Of a stretch of DNA of 64,000 nucleotides, positions 9,929 to 19,486 are shown piece after piece (the stretch's first letter is position 1; each line of letters opens with the position of its first letter). Below the pieces are notes generated by a model. That model saw only the letters and a list, made by a program, of their open reading frames with translations. It was not told the DNA's origin and did no database searches. The position numbers were made by a program, and so were the translations under genes. Origin of the DNA: Colwellia demingiae (GTDB taxonomy: Bacteria > Pseudomonadota > Gammaproteobacteria > Enterobacterales > Alteromonadaceae); the NCBI RefSeq assembly GCF_007954275.1, contig NZ_VOLT01000012.1, positions 62,001 to 126,000 of the forward strand, written 5' to 3'.

Positions 9929-10870
9929 CTACTTCTGGAATAACGCAACAAGTACGGCATTTTGTGCCCACATTCTATTTTCTGCTTGTTGGAATACTTT
10001 TGATAATTCACTATCAAATAACTCCGTGGTTATTTCTTCTTCCAAATGCGCTGGTTGGCAGTGTAACACCATGGTCGCTTGCGCTTTTTCCATCAGATCA
10101 TGATTTACTTGATAGGGTGCAAATTTAGCTAATATTTCAGCCTTCTTACTACTATCTTCATCCCCCATAGAAATCCAAGTGTCGGTATAAATTACATCTT
10201 GTTTACCAATGGCGTCAATATCATTAGTAAGAGTCAACTGACTCCCTGATTCTTGCGCAAGTTGTTTTGTTTTTTCAACAATGTCAGCTTGTGCTTCATG
10301 ACCTTCAGGGCTAATTAAAGTGAAATCTACACCTAAAATTGCTGCCATAATCATTAATGAATTGGAAACATTATTACCATCTCCCACATACGCTAATTTT
10401 ACTTGGCTTAAATCAGGGTAGCTCTCTGATAAAGTAACAAAGTCAGCAAGCGCCTGACAAGGATGATATACGTCGCACAAAGCATTAATTACCGGTACGC
10501 TAGCATGTTCAGCTAAACCTTGAATTGAATCATGACTAAATACCCGAGCAACAATAGCATCAGCAAAACAAGATAAGTTTTTTGCATAATCACTAACGCG
10601 CTCACGTTCACCTAACTTGCCATTTTGCTGGCCCAAGTATAGTGCATGACCGCCTAATTTACTTATGCCCATGTCAAAACTAACATGAGTTCTTAAAGAC
10701 GGTTTTTCAAAGATCATAGCTACTGACTTACCAGCCAATACTTGACTATAATCCGCAGGGTTTTGCTTAATGTTAATCGCTAATTCGATTAACGCTAATA
10801 ATTCACTTTTATTTAGCTGATCATCAGCCAAAAAATTATTTAATTGTTGTAATGCTATATTTGTCGACAT
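9929..10870 (-). CDS. argF: Ornithine carbamoyltransferase
   Basis: It makes citrulline from ornithine and carbamoyl phosphate. The carbamoyl-phosphate site reads EKPSLRTHVSF, where many enzymes have STRTR; the SLRT form also occurs in Thermus-type enzymes. HPCQALAD is intact. The ornithine-loop motif, usually HCLP, reads HCQPAH here. The 313 residues are normal. Placement between argB and argG supports a true arginine-pathway enzyme rather than an acetyl- or succinylornithine variant, but the two altered motifs leave a little doubt about substrate. Confidence 0.92.
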   Translation of the reverse strand: MSTNIALQQLNNFLADDQLNKSELLALIELAINIKQNPADYSQVLAGKSVAMIFEKPSLRTHVSFDMGISKLGGHALYLGQQNGKLGERERVSDYAKNLSCFADAIVARVFSHDSIQGLAEHASVPVINALCDVYHPCQALADFVTLSESYPDLSQVKLAYVGDGNNVSNSLMIMAAILGVDFTLISPEGHEAQADIVEKTKQLAQESGSQLTLTNDIDAIGKQDVIYTDTWISMGDEDSSKKAEILAKFAPYQVNHDLMEKAQATMVLHCQPAHLEEEITTELFDSELSKVFQQAENRMWAQNAVLVALFQK

Positions 10871-10922
10871 AAGTATTTTCTCTCAATATTCCTTTAAAAC
10901 GCTTTGATGATAAAGGCTGTAA

Positions 10923-11705
10923 TTAGTTAGGTTGGATTTGTGTACCAACACCATGACCATCAAGTAACAGGGTAATTTGCTCTGGCGATTGCCAGCTGGC
11001 AACCGCGATACTTCGTCGTAATTGTTGTGCCGCGTGCAAGGCAGCATTTACTTTCGCTGTCATACCACCAGCAATAACACCTTGCTCAATTAGCTTTTCC
11101 GCTTGTTCAGCATTAAGTGACGATAAATACTCACCATCTGCATCTTTAACGCCATTCACATCAGTTAGTAACAAGAGTTCAGCATTGAGTAACTGACAAA
11201 TAGCAACAGCAGCATCGTCAGCATTAACATTGACTAAATCACCATTTTCTAGCGCACCAATTGAAGAAATTACAGGTAGAAATTTGGCTTTTAATAAACA
11301 GTCTAATAATTTACTGTTATTAGTTTGTGGAACTCCCACTTGACCTAGGTCTTGAGTAGATAGCGTACAACTGATCATATCACCATCATTTAACGATAAA
11401 CCTACCGCAGCTAAATCCATACTATTAGCTGTGCCAACAATAGCTTTATTAACCGTGCCAGCAAGAGCACCACTTATCAAGCCTATTTGCTCTTTTGGCG
11501 TTACACGTAAACCGTGTTTCTTCTCGGTAGTAAATCCAGCTTGAGCCAACATTTCATCAACGACACAACCACCACCATGAACCAAAACCACTTGTTTATT
11601 TTTCAGCTGTGAAATTACGCTTAGTAAGGCATTAAGCGCTGATTCTTTTTCAAGAATGGCGCCGCCAATTTTAATGACTAATGGCTTCAATACTGGACTA
11701 TTCAT
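10923..11705 (-). CDS. argB: Acetylglutamate kinase
   Basis: It phosphorylates N-acetylglutamate. The amino-acid-kinase motifs KIGGAILE (about residue 12), VLVHGGGCVVDEML and LLLTDVNGVKDADG are present, with GGMTAKVNAA near the end. At 260 residues it is the short, E. coli-like form without the N-terminal helix of arginine-inhibited hexameric kinases. The AAGGA Shine-Dalgarno sits 6 bp before the ATG. The 73-bp spacer to argC contains short tandem repeats. Confidence 0.96.
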   Translation of the reverse strand: MNSPVLKPLVIKIGGAILEKESALNALLSVISQLKNKQVVLVHGGGCVVDEMLAQAGFTTEKKHGLRVTPKEQIGLISGALAGTVNKAIVGTANSMDLAAVGLSLNDGDMISCTLSTQDLGQVGVPQTNNSKLLDCLLKAKFLPVISSIGALENGDLVNVNADDAAVAICQLLNAELLLLTDVNGVKDADGEYLSSLNAEQAEKLIEQGVIAGGMTAKVNAALHAAQQLRRSIAVASWQSPEQITLLLDGHGVGTQIQPN

Positions 11706-11757
11706 TACTATTCCTTAACTCGGTGTTATCGCTAATTTTCTATGTTTTGGTTAATGA

Positions 11758-11804
11758 GTATTTATTAATAGGTATTTATTAACAAGTGCTGATTAATGAG
11801 TATT
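11758..11804. repeat. Short tandem/direct repeats across the argC 3' end
   Basis: A 14-bp unit (GTATTTATTAATAG then GTATTTATTAACAA) is repeated head to tail at 11758-11785. The 12-mer TTAATGAGTATT occurs at 11751-11762 and again inside the last codons of argC at 11793-11804. The repeats look like local slippage duplications that have altered the C-terminal tail of ArgC. Confidence 0.6.
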
Positions 11805-12834
11805 CACTGGCCAAGCCAAGTGAAATATTAAAACATTGCACTGCTTGTGAAGCGGCGCCTTTTAGTAAGTTATCTATGGCACAACTCGCCACCACAACCT
11901 GCTTTTCTTCATCAAACTGCCAGTGCACATCAGCAAATGGTGTATGAGCAACATTGCCTATTTCTGGCCAACTGGCAACTAATCTTACTAAAGGCTTATC
12001 ACTATATGCCTGTTGGAAAGCTTGCTCTACTTGCGCATTAGTAATCCCGGCCTTAAGTTGTAAAGTGACTGTTGCTAAAAGCCCTCTTTTGTAAGGCGCT
12101 AAATGCGGATTGAAAATAACATCTATAGCGGCTTCTTGTGATATTTCTGGCTGATGTCTATGCTGTAATACGTTATACGCTTTTAAACTCACTTCATTAA
12201 AGTTAGTCGCTAATGATGCATTTCTACCTGCACCACTCACTCCACTTATACCATTAACCACAACCAATGAATTTTCTAACACTAAATTGTTACTGGTAAG
12301 CGGTTTTAAACAAAGCAAACTTGCCGTGGGATAACAACCAGGGACAGCGACTAAATTTGTATTGGCAATATCATCGTGTTGCCATTCAGCTAAGCCATAC
12401 TTAGCCGAAGATAATGCCTCGATATTAGCGTGCTCAAAGCCATAATATTTTGGGTAATCTTCAGCGTCTTTTAACCTAAAACCACCTGAAAGGTCGAACA
12501 CTTTAACACCTGCTTTGACAAACGCTTGCGCCCAATCGGCACTAAATTCATGAGGAGTGGCAAAAAATACCACATCCAATTTCGCCGCGTATTCATCAAA
12601 CCAAGCGGCTGAAAATGCTTCTAATGGTAAATCACAAATCCCTTGGAATCGGCCGTGTAATTCACTAAATAACTTTCCTTCTGAACTACTATTTTCAGAG
12701 ACAACTAAATGACAAATTTGTGCTTGGCTGTGTTTACATAATAAGCCTACAAGCTCTGCGCCGGCATAGCCACTCGCGCCTATAATTGCCACTTTTTGTA
12801 CACTGTTATTCGAATCTAATATAGCCTTTGTCAT
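11779..12834 (-). CDS. argC: N-acetyl-gamma-glutamyl-phosphate reductase
   Basis: It reduces N-acetylglutamyl phosphate to the semialdehyde with NADPH. The nucleotide-binding motif IIGASGYAGAELVGLL is near the N-terminus and the catalytic Cys lies in VPGCYPTASLL. The 351 residues are slightly longer than the usual 334-345; the tail EYSLISTC lies in repeated DNA and may be a late addition. It is the first gene of argCBFGHA and faces argE across an ARG box. Confidence 0.96.
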   Translation of the reverse strand: MTKAILDSNNSVQKVAIIGASGYAGAELVGLLCKHSQAQICHLVVSENSSSEGKLFSELHGRFQGICDLPLEAFSAAWFDEYAAKLDVVFFATPHEFSADWAQAFVKAGVKVFDLSGGFRLKDAEDYPKYYGFEHANIEALSSAKYGLAEWQHDDIANTNLVAVPGCYPTASLLCLKPLTSNNLVLENSLVVVNGISGVSGAGRNASLATNFNEVSLKAYNVLQHRHQPEISQEAAIDVIFNPHLAPYKRGLLATVTLQLKAGITNAQVEQAFQQAYSDKPLVRLVASWPEIGNVAHTPFADVHWQFDEEKQVVVASCAIDNLLKGAASQAVQCFNISLGLASEYSLISTC

Positions 12835-12924
12835 TTTTGAAGTAGCCTTATGAAAGCATGTTATTTACACTAGTAATATAAAGTAACACTACATGGGTAT
12901 TTATGCAACTAATCAGCATAAGTA

Positions 12925-12942
12925 TTTAAGTAAATATTCAAT
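12925..12942 (-). promoter_or_regulatory. Candidate ArgR-binding ARG box
   Basis: Read on the minus strand the site is ATTGAATATTTACTTAAA, matching the ARG consensus wnTGAATwwwwATTCAnw at 14 of 16 fixed positions. It lies between divergent argC and argE, where ArgR sites are found in E. coli and Vibrio. I do not see a clean second box at the usual 3-bp spacing, so this is a single-site call. Confidence 0.55.
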
Positions 12943-12955
12943 TTATAGGTTCTAT

Positions 12956-14104
12956 ATGACACACCTGCCTAATTTCAGTCAAAGTTTAAGCCAGTTAATC
13001 GCTTGCCCTTCGATCAGCTCCACTCAACCGAGCTGGGATCAAGGCAATAAAGAAGTAATACAACTATTAGCAACTTGGTTTGAACAACTCGGTTTCAACA
13101 TTGAAATTCAAGTAGTACCTGATACCAGTAATAAGTTTAATCTACTAGCAAAATTAGGTAGCGGTGAAGGTGGTTTGTTACTGGCAGGCCACAGTGACAC
13201 AGTCCCCTTTGATGAAAATCGCTGGCAATCTAATCCTCATACTGTCGTTAATCAAGACGATAAATTTTTTGGTTTAGGTACCTGTGATATGAAAGGTTTC
13301 TTTGCTTTTATTTTACAAGTTTGTAAAAACTTAAACGCGGATCAACTTAAAAAACCTTTATACATTCTTGCCACTGCAGATGAAGAAACAACCATGGCTG
13401 GCGCAAGATTTTTTGCTAAAAGCCAAGCGATAAAACCTGATGTTGCCATTATTGGTGAACCAACTAATTTAGTGCCTGTTGTTATGCATAAAGGTCACAT
13501 GTCACACCGTATTAGTGTCGAAGGAAAATCCGGCCATTCAAGTAAACCAAATCTAGGTGTGAATGCCATAGAGATTATGCATAAGGTAATTGGTCAGTTA
13601 ATAGAACTAAAAGAAAAATTTCAGCTCAATTATCAAAATCAAGCATTTGATGTTCCAGCACCTACTTTGAATTTAGGCGCTATCTCTGGTGGTGATAATG
13701 CCAATAGAATTTGCGGGCATTGCCATTTAGATATTGATTTACGTTCACTGCCAGGCATGAGTGATGATGAGTTGATTAATTGGTTGAGCGAGGCACTAAA
13801 ACCACTGGCAGAACTTTACCCCGGTAGAATTAGTTTTGCAGAAATGCATCCAAGTTCACCCAGCTTTGAGCAAAAGAAACCTAGTACACTGATTGATATT
13901 GCACAAGAGATTAGTGGTCATAGTTGTTGTGCCGTTAATTACGCCACAGAAGCACCGTATATTCAGCAACTCGGTTGTCAAACCATAGTACTCGGCCCTG
14001 GCTCTATCGATCAAGCACACCAACCTAATGAGTTTTTAGCGCATAGTGAAATTGATAAAACTGAGAAGCTGCTCACAAAAATGATACAACATTACTGTTT
14101 ATAG
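12956..14104 (+). CDS. argE: Acetylornithine deacetylase
   Basis: This M20-family zinc hydrolase removes the acetyl group from N-acetylornithine. Metal-site motifs are visible: LAGHSDTVPFD, GLGTCDMKGFFAF and TADEETTMAGA, with IIGEPTNLVPV after them. I start at the ATG giving MTHLPNFSQSL, because the E. coli protein begins at the equivalent point; the open frame extends 21 codons further upstream with no better ribosome site. The resulting 382 residues match ArgE (383). It is divergent from argCBFGHA and shares the intergenic ARG box. Confidence 0.95.
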   Translation: MTHLPNFSQSLSQLIACPSISSTQPSWDQGNKEVIQLLATWFEQLGFNIEIQVVPDTSNKFNLLAKLGSGEGGLLLAGHSDTVPFDENRWQSNPHTVVNQDDKFFGLGTCDMKGFFAFILQVCKNLNADQLKKPLYILATADEETTMAGARFFAKSQAIKPDVAIIGEPTNLVPVVMHKGHMSHRISVEGKSGHSSKPNLGVNAIEIMHKVIGQLIELKEKFQLNYQNQAFDVPAPTLNLGAISGGDNANRICGHCHLDIDLRSLPGMSDDELINWLSEALKPLAELYPGRISFAEMHPSSPSFEQKKPSTLIDIAQEISGHSCCAVNYATEAPYIQQLGCQTIVLGPGSIDQAHQPNEFLAHSEIDKTEKLLTKMIQHYCL

Positions 14105-14126
14105 TCATCTCGGTAAAGTACATTCC

Positions 14127-14175
14127 AATAAAGCGCAGTCATGATAGTTCTATAACTGCGCTTTATTAGTTTTTT
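14127..14175 (+). terminator. Rho-independent terminator of argE
   Basis: A 13-bp perfect stem (AATAAAGCGCAGT with ACTGCGCTTTATT, loop of 15) is followed by AGTTTTTT on the plus strand. It runs into the last codons of the convergent DUF1624 gene. Confidence 0.88.
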
Positions 14176-15301
14176 ATAAATATTTCAACCAAATAGAATC
14201 AGGGTGTTTAACTTTAAAGGCTCGATACCATATACAAAATGGAAAGAGGAGTAACAGTAATACGCCACTAATAATGTAGGTATTTGTAAGGTTAGTAAAA
14301 TCACTCAAACCGCCGTAGGTAGCGGTTCCCGTTAAGAAGATTCTATGCACTAAGTAAAACATCATTGAAGTTTGCCCAAAAACAAGCAAAACGCCATTTG
14401 GTCGTACACCTATTCGCTGTTCAACTTTAATCATCAACGCTAAAATTACCGCCATAAGTCCTAACTCAAGCATAATAAAACTCGCCGATGGTGGGTACTT
14501 GCTTACATGTAACCACTGCTGCCAGCTATTACCTTCTTTTAATAAAAACATATTTCCGTAATCATTAAAGTAACGGATAGCAATAAAAGCGCCTAACGCG
14601 GTAAAACCTAAACGGAACAGTAAACTGGCAGGACTAATGGTAACTTTCCCATCTCCATAATCTAGAATATACCGACCAAAAACCCAGCCTAGAATCATCA
14701 CAGATAACCAAGGCACAAGTGCGTAAGAAATACTTAAGTCTGCTGAGGAATATTTACCTATTAACAAAGCGACAATGATTGATTGCTCTTGTCCTCCAGC
14801 AAACCAAAACTGCGCAGTCACTAACTCACCACCTAAGATCCAAGCCATGGCAATAATAAGCAGTTGCGTACTTGATAGGCGTCGAAAGAAAGCCATACAC
14901 ATCATGGCAACGCCTATGGCATAAAGCACCTGAAAAATAAGCTTACCAGAAAAGAATGAAGTGATTGTTGGATCTAATAGCGCAATAAAAGCACCACGAA
15001 TCAAAATATCTTTATCAATCGCTTTACTGTCGAACCCTCTAGATAGCTTACGTTCAACACTGATTGCTAAAGCGGTGCCAGCAAGGAAGACAAAAACAGG
15101 TGCACAAATATGACTTATCCAACGGGTAAAGAATTCTAATGCTGGCAGTGGTGAGCCTATTATATAACTGGCTGCAGAGTCAGTCGATAGATGCTCTTTG
15201 TTATACGCCATTGACACATGATCAAGCACCATGATGATCATAACAAAGCCACGCATCCAATCAATTGCCGCGATACGCTTACTTTTTACTTCATTTGCCA
15301 T
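14174..15301 (-). CDS. DUF1624 / heparan-alpha-glucosaminide N-acetyltransferase-like membrane protein
   Basis: A 375-residue polytopic inner-membrane protein with about nine or ten hydrophobic segments. The N-terminal signature RIAAIDWMRGFVMIIMVLDH places it in the DUF1624/HGSNAT-like acyltransferase group; the His of the LDH motif is the kind of residue used for acyl transfer in that superfamily. The substrate is unknown. It stands alone on the minus strand, 40 bp after the 459-residue unknown gene. A distant relative, nagX, is at 50861-51937. Confidence 0.75.
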   Translation of the reverse strand: MANEVKSKRIAAIDWMRGFVMIIMVLDHVSMAYNKEHLSTDSAASYIIGSPLPALEFFTRWISHICAPVFVFLAGTALAISVERKLSRGFDSKAIDKDILIRGAFIALLDPTITSFFSGKLIFQVLYAIGVAMMCMAFFRRLSSTQLLIIAMAWILGGELVTAQFWFAGGQEQSIIVALLIGKYSSADLSISYALVPWLSVMILGWVFGRYILDYGDGKVTISPASLLFRLGFTALGAFIAIRYFNDYGNMFLLKEGNSWQQWLHVSKYPPSASFIMLELGLMAVILALMIKVEQRIGVRPNGVLLVFGQTSMMFYLVHRIFLTGTATYGGLSDFTNLTNTYIISGVLLLLLFPFCIWYRAFKVKHPDSIWLKYL

Positions 15302-15341
15302 TATTTCATATCCTTATGTAAACTCATGTTAAGTTGAAGCC

Positions 15342-16721
15342 CTATGACTCGATGTTATTCCAAAGATTTTGATTGGCCTTGATTGAGAAAAATTCATTAG
15401 CATGCCAACAACGAGGTAATAAATCTAACTGTTGTCTCTCTTGCGAGTTTGAACTTAATAACTCTAATATTTCATTCAAGCGCTCTTTACTCAAGGCTGC
15501 CAGTTTCTTTGCCGTTTGTGTAAAATATAAATTGCTAGCATTTTTAATGACACTATTTTGGCCATAACCAATGAAGGTTAATTGTCGGGTGGTCATTCGA
15601 CAATTAGGTTGCTCGAGATTCTTTGGATAAAGCCTATTTACAATGGCATATTCATAACAGTCTCCTTGGTCCCCAAACTCCCCTAACGGCATATAAACAA
15701 TACCAAAACCTTGTGGAAACATACCGGTGATTTTGTATAAGGCATCAACAACGCTTTGCGCACAAGCACCAAGCTCAGCATTTTTATTTAATACCTGAAA
15801 GACTTTCGGTAATAATTTATAGTTGTAACTTGCTTTGGTGGATAAGATTATAGAGGTATAAATTTGTGGAACTTTGAGTATATTACCAATAGTATTTTTT
15901 GGGTTAACACTACTTTTTAGTAACTGTTTAACAAAAAGTAGCTTATCTTTTTCATCTATAAGAAACTGATCTCGCTCTGCCTTAGTATTACCAACAAAGG
16001 TCGGAACCCCAATACCTTCAATTAAGTATTTAATCGTTTCACGATAATTAATTTGCAGTAGTTCTTTTCTTTGCTTAATTTCTAAGGTCCGAAAAGGGTC
16101 TAATCCTCCCTTAGCGCCGCACAGTATAGTTTGCGCTTTTGGGTGATAATTACCAATATCTTGTAATAGTGCAGCCATAACAAGTGGCACTTTAACTTGC
16201 TCGACAAAGCGTTGATATTTTTCAGCATCATGATTAGCAAAATCAATAAATTGCTCAGCAGAGATATCGGTTAAAAATTTATTTATGTATGGTTCACGCA
16301 TCTGACCATCAATAATTAAACGATCAAGTAAGCGTAAGCATAATAACGCTTTATAAATCGCTTTACTCTGCTCATTACTCGTAGCAACTCGCTTACCTTC
16401 AGTAGGACTTAATAATTGAATAGTACCGAGGAATTGGGCTGATTTTCGGTTATTTTCAGCATAACTATCCCCTTCTGCAAGCTCAATGATTGTTCGCGAA
16501 ATTGACAGTAAACTAGCATGACGTTCGGTACGTTCCATTATCTTTAAATGAGACTCTTCCGAGGATTTTTTTTCATCTGAAGGGGTAAATTCTTCTTGTT
16601 CAAAATATCCGATGGCACGATCTAATAAAGAGTCTTTAACCACACTTCGTCCGTAGACTTTGGCTAACAAATGATGAATTTGTCGTGTGTAATGTGTTTG
16701 ATGGGGGGTATCTTTAGCCAT
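15342..16721 (-). CDS. Uncharacterised 459-residue cytoplasmic protein with a degenerate HD-like motif
   Basis: I do not recognise a named family. The protein is soluble, without signal peptide or membrane segments. Around residues 175-200 the stretch VMAALLQDIGNYHPKA resembles the AALLHDIG core of HD/HD-GYP phosphohydrolases, but the metal-binding His is replaced by Gln, so an active HD site is unlikely. The N-terminus (HLLAKVYGRSVVKDSLLDRAI) is rich in charged helices. It lies upstream of the DUF1624 gene in the same direction with 40 bp between, so co-transcription is possible. Function unknown. Confidence 0.6.
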   Translation of the reverse strand: MAKDTPHQTHYTRQIHHLLAKVYGRSVVKDSLLDRAIGYFEQEEFTPSDEKKSSEESHLKIMERTERHASLLSISRTIIELAEGDSYAENNRKSAQFLGTIQLLSPTEGKRVATSNEQSKAIYKALLCLRLLDRLIIDGQMREPYINKFLTDISAEQFIDFANHDAEKYQRFVEQVKVPLVMAALLQDIGNYHPKAQTILCGAKGGLDPFRTLEIKQRKELLQINYRETIKYLIEGIGVPTFVGNTKAERDQFLIDEKDKLLFVKQLLKSSVNPKNTIGNILKVPQIYTSIILSTKASYNYKLLPKVFQVLNKNAELGACAQSVVDALYKITGMFPQGFGIVYMPLGEFGDQGDCYEYAIVNRLYPKNLEQPNCRMTTRQLTFIGYGQNSVIKNASNLYFTQTAKKLAALSKERLNEILELLSSNSQERQQLDLLPRCWHANEFFSIKANQNLWNNIES

Positions 16722-16801
16722 TGCACCGCTAGAGTGAATAAATAATATCTATCATGCTAGGAATGATTACTAAAAGCAATACTTAGAGAAAGGACTATTA
16801 G

Positions 16802-16839
16802 CTTGATTCACAATGATTTGATTAACATTATGAATCAAG
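16802..16839. other. Inverted repeat upstream of the 459-residue gene
   Basis: CTTGATTCA and TGAATCAAG form a perfect 9-bp inverted repeat with a 20-bp spacer in the 190-bp gap between metL and the unknown gene. No T-run follows, so it is more likely an operator or a weak hairpin than a terminator. Confidence 0.35.
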
Positions 16840-16912
16840 ACAATAACAGTTACTTTTGAGGACAAATACCTAATGAATTGAATAAAGGTCTGCACTGTGA
16901 CACTCACAGATC

Positions 16913-19459
16913 CTAGTTAATACCCTTTATTTTCACTTGGCTTTGTTTGTGTGCAAGTTGCTGACAAATCTTAACGAGATCTGAATGTAAACCACCAGCC
17001 GTTACGTCTCGTCCTGCACCCGGCCCACGAATAATCAATGGGTTGTCTTGGTACCAATGACTACTAATTTGAAAAATGTTGTCACAAGGCGTTAGGTTGG
17101 CAAAAGCATCACTTTGTGGCAATACTTCTAAACTAACTTTTGCGCTAACGCCCGTTTCTTGATTATGCTGAAAACGAGCAACATAGCGAATGCACGCACC
17201 TTTACTATTAGCTTCAGATAACGCTGTGGCAAAATACTCATCCAGCTCACTTGCTCTGGCTAAAAAATCATTAGTTGATAATGCTTGTAATGCTTCTGGC
17301 ACTAAGTTTTGACAGTCAATATCTTCTAAGGCTAATTCAAAACCCGCTTTACGCGCTAAAATGAGCAGCTTACGCTGGACATCTCTACCTGATAAATCTT
17401 CTCGAGGATCTGGCTCGGTAATGCCTTGTGCCAAAGCATTTAATAAAAGCTCTGAAAAATTTGAGCTGCCATCATACGTTTCAAATAACCAAGAAAGCGT
17501 ACCTGAAAAGATACCTGATAACTCGCTGATGCTATCTCCACTTTGACGTAAGTCATCAATAGCATAATTGATTGGTAAACCAGCACCTACAGTCGTGTTC
17601 CCTAAACATAAGCTGTTATTACTATCTGCGGTATTTACTAAATTATTATAATGAGCAGTACTGCTTGAAGCAGCCCACTTATTGGCGCCAATCACATGTA
17701 CACCTAAAGAAAACATCTGTTCATACAGTAAACTAAAATCTTCACTAGGCGTGATATCTACAACAATTAATTCATCGTATGGATTTTGAGTCAACCAAGA
17801 AATAAGCTGTTCATGGTCATAACTTTGAGCTTCTTGGGCGAACAATGACGCGGCTTGAGTTACATCAATACCATCATTGTTAATTAACGCTTTTTTCGAT
17901 GAAAGCAAACCAACTAAATGTAAATTCTCTAACGCGTATACTTTATTAAGCTGTGCTGGTAATAATTCTAAAAAACGTTCGCCTATATTGCCCATACCCG
18001 CAACAACTAAACCAATATGACGGGCATCTTTAGTCATCTCATGGTGCACTGTATTTAAGAGCTCAATTGAACAAGGTTCAGGTAAAATAGCGATAACACT
18101 ATGGTTATTATCACTACCAACCAAATTTAATGGTTTAGCCGCTTTTAATGAGCGTTTAAAGCGCGCTCTTATATCACCACGTTCAGCTACGCGATGACCA
18201 ACGGTTGCGATAATTGCAACGGGCTTAAAGGTAATTTCAACATCATGACTCGCCAACCAATCACTCAAGGCTTTTTGTTGTCCTTGTGTGATAACCATAA
18301 AACCCTTTTGGTTATCTATACAAATAGGGGAAAATTCAGCTTTCGCCTTAGCCGCAGCTTCTCCTATAAAACTCACCGATTGCGCTAACAGTAGATCATT
18401 AAGGTAAGTTACTGATAACTCTTGCTTGGCAATCTGACCAAACTTGCCAATTTCAGTGCCGATCACTTGTGCATCAAAACTACTAGCAACATGCAAATGG
18501 GTATGATGCTCACTTAATGGGTTGATCAATGGCAATAAAGTTTTTGCATGTAAAACAGGATTACCTAAACGGCCTAATTCTTTTGCGACACCATTGGGTA
18601 AACGGTGTAATTTTCTAGCACTAGGAACAACACGAGGGTCGGCACTATAAATACCATCAACATCTGTCCATAAAGTAACATTACCCGCGGCAACCAAAGA
18701 AGCAATAATAGTCGCGGAGTAATCACTACCGTTACGGCCTAAAGTACAACTTTTACCTCGAGAATCTTTACTAATATAACCGGTAATAACCGCTAACTTA
18801 CCAAACTGACGCCTTTGTCTTAATTGTGCAGCGCTTAGCGCAGTATCAACTACGCAACTGTGTTCATTATCGATAACAAGAAAATCACGAGAATCAATAC
18901 TATTACTTGGGCAAACTTGCTCATTAAGTAACGCTGACAACAACCTTGCTGACCAGACTTCACCTAAGGCTAAAACATCATTATGATGCTGAGCAATATC
19001 AGCGGTTAACCAAGTAGTTAATTGCTCAATGTCTTTATTCAACCTAAGTAATAATTGCTTGGTATTATTAGCATTCAATAATTCAGTAATAAGTTGCGCT
19101 TGCTCTTTCGCTAACTCATCAATAGCTTGCGTTAATTCATCACTTTTTTGTATTGTGTGTTCTACAATTGTTCGTTCGACCAGAGAATAGAGAGCAAATA
19201 AACGGTCAGTTGTTTTACCATTAGCTGAAACCACAACAATATCGTTTAGCTGGCAATTTTCACGGATAATTTCAAGCGCACGTTTAATACATTTGGCCGT
19301 TGCTAATGAACTACCACCAAATTTATGTACTTGAATAGCATGCTTAGCCAATTTATTTTCTGCAGCTACTTCAGTAATAAAGTCATTATCTGCAATTTCG
19401 CTGCTAGACACTGCTTTATTTTCGTTGACCTTATTTAAAATAGTATTCTCTTGTTTCAT
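16913..19459 (-). CDS. metL: Bifunctional aspartokinase II / homoserine dehydrogenase II
   Basis: It phosphorylates aspartate and reduces aspartate semialdehyde to homoserine on the way to methionine. The aspartokinase half starts at VHKFGGSSLATAKCI (about residue 44) and includes TLGRNGSDYSATIIA; the dehydrogenase half begins near GLVVAGMGNIGERFLEL and contains PREDLSGRDVQRKLLILAR. The 848 residues exceed E. coli MetL (810), mainly in the first 40. I call it metL rather than thrA because it follows metB by 27 bp and metJ is next door. Confidence 0.93.
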   Translation of the reverse strand: MKQENTILNKVNENKAVSSSEIADNDFITEVAAENKLAKHAIQVHKFGGSSLATAKCIKRALEIIRENCQLNDIVVVSANGKTTDRLFALYSLVERTIVEHTIQKSDELTQAIDELAKEQAQLITELLNANNTKQLLLRLNKDIEQLTTWLTADIAQHHNDVLALGEVWSARLLSALLNEQVCPSNSIDSRDFLVIDNEHSCVVDTALSAAQLRQRRQFGKLAVITGYISKDSRGKSCTLGRNGSDYSATIIASLVAAGNVTLWTDVDGIYSADPRVVPSARKLHRLPNGVAKELGRLGNPVLHAKTLLPLINPLSEHHTHLHVASSFDAQVIGTEIGKFGQIAKQELSVTYLNDLLLAQSVSFIGEAAAKAKAEFSPICIDNQKGFMVITQGQQKALSDWLASHDVEITFKPVAIIATVGHRVAERGDIRARFKRSLKAAKPLNLVGSDNNHSVIAILPEPCSIELLNTVHHEMTKDARHIGLVVAGMGNIGERFLELLPAQLNKVYALENLHLVGLLSSKKALINNDGIDVTQAASLFAQEAQSYDHEQLISWLTQNPYDELIVVDITPSEDFSLLYEQMFSLGVHVIGANKWAASSSTAHYNNLVNTADSNNSLCLGNTTVGAGLPINYAIDDLRQSGDSISELSGIFSGTLSWLFETYDGSSNFSELLLNALAQGITEPDPREDLSGRDVQRKLLILARKAGFELALEDIDCQNLVPEALQALSTNDFLARASELDEYFATALSEANSKGACIRYVARFQHNQETGVSAKVSLEVLPQSDAFANLTPCDNIFQISSHWYQDNPLIIRGPGAGRDVTAGGLHSDLVKICQQLAHKQSQVKIKGIN

Positions 19460-19486
19460 CTCTCTGCCTGCTAAATCTGTTTGTTA

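Noticed and set aside
12911-12924. A second ARG box beside the first (CAGCATAAGT region)
   Set aside because: It has an inverted GCAT pair but matches the ARG consensus poorly, so only one box is called.
16880-16912. CTGTGA/TCACAG hairpin after metL as a terminator
   Set aside because: The 6-bp stem has no T-run on the minus strand; too weak to call.
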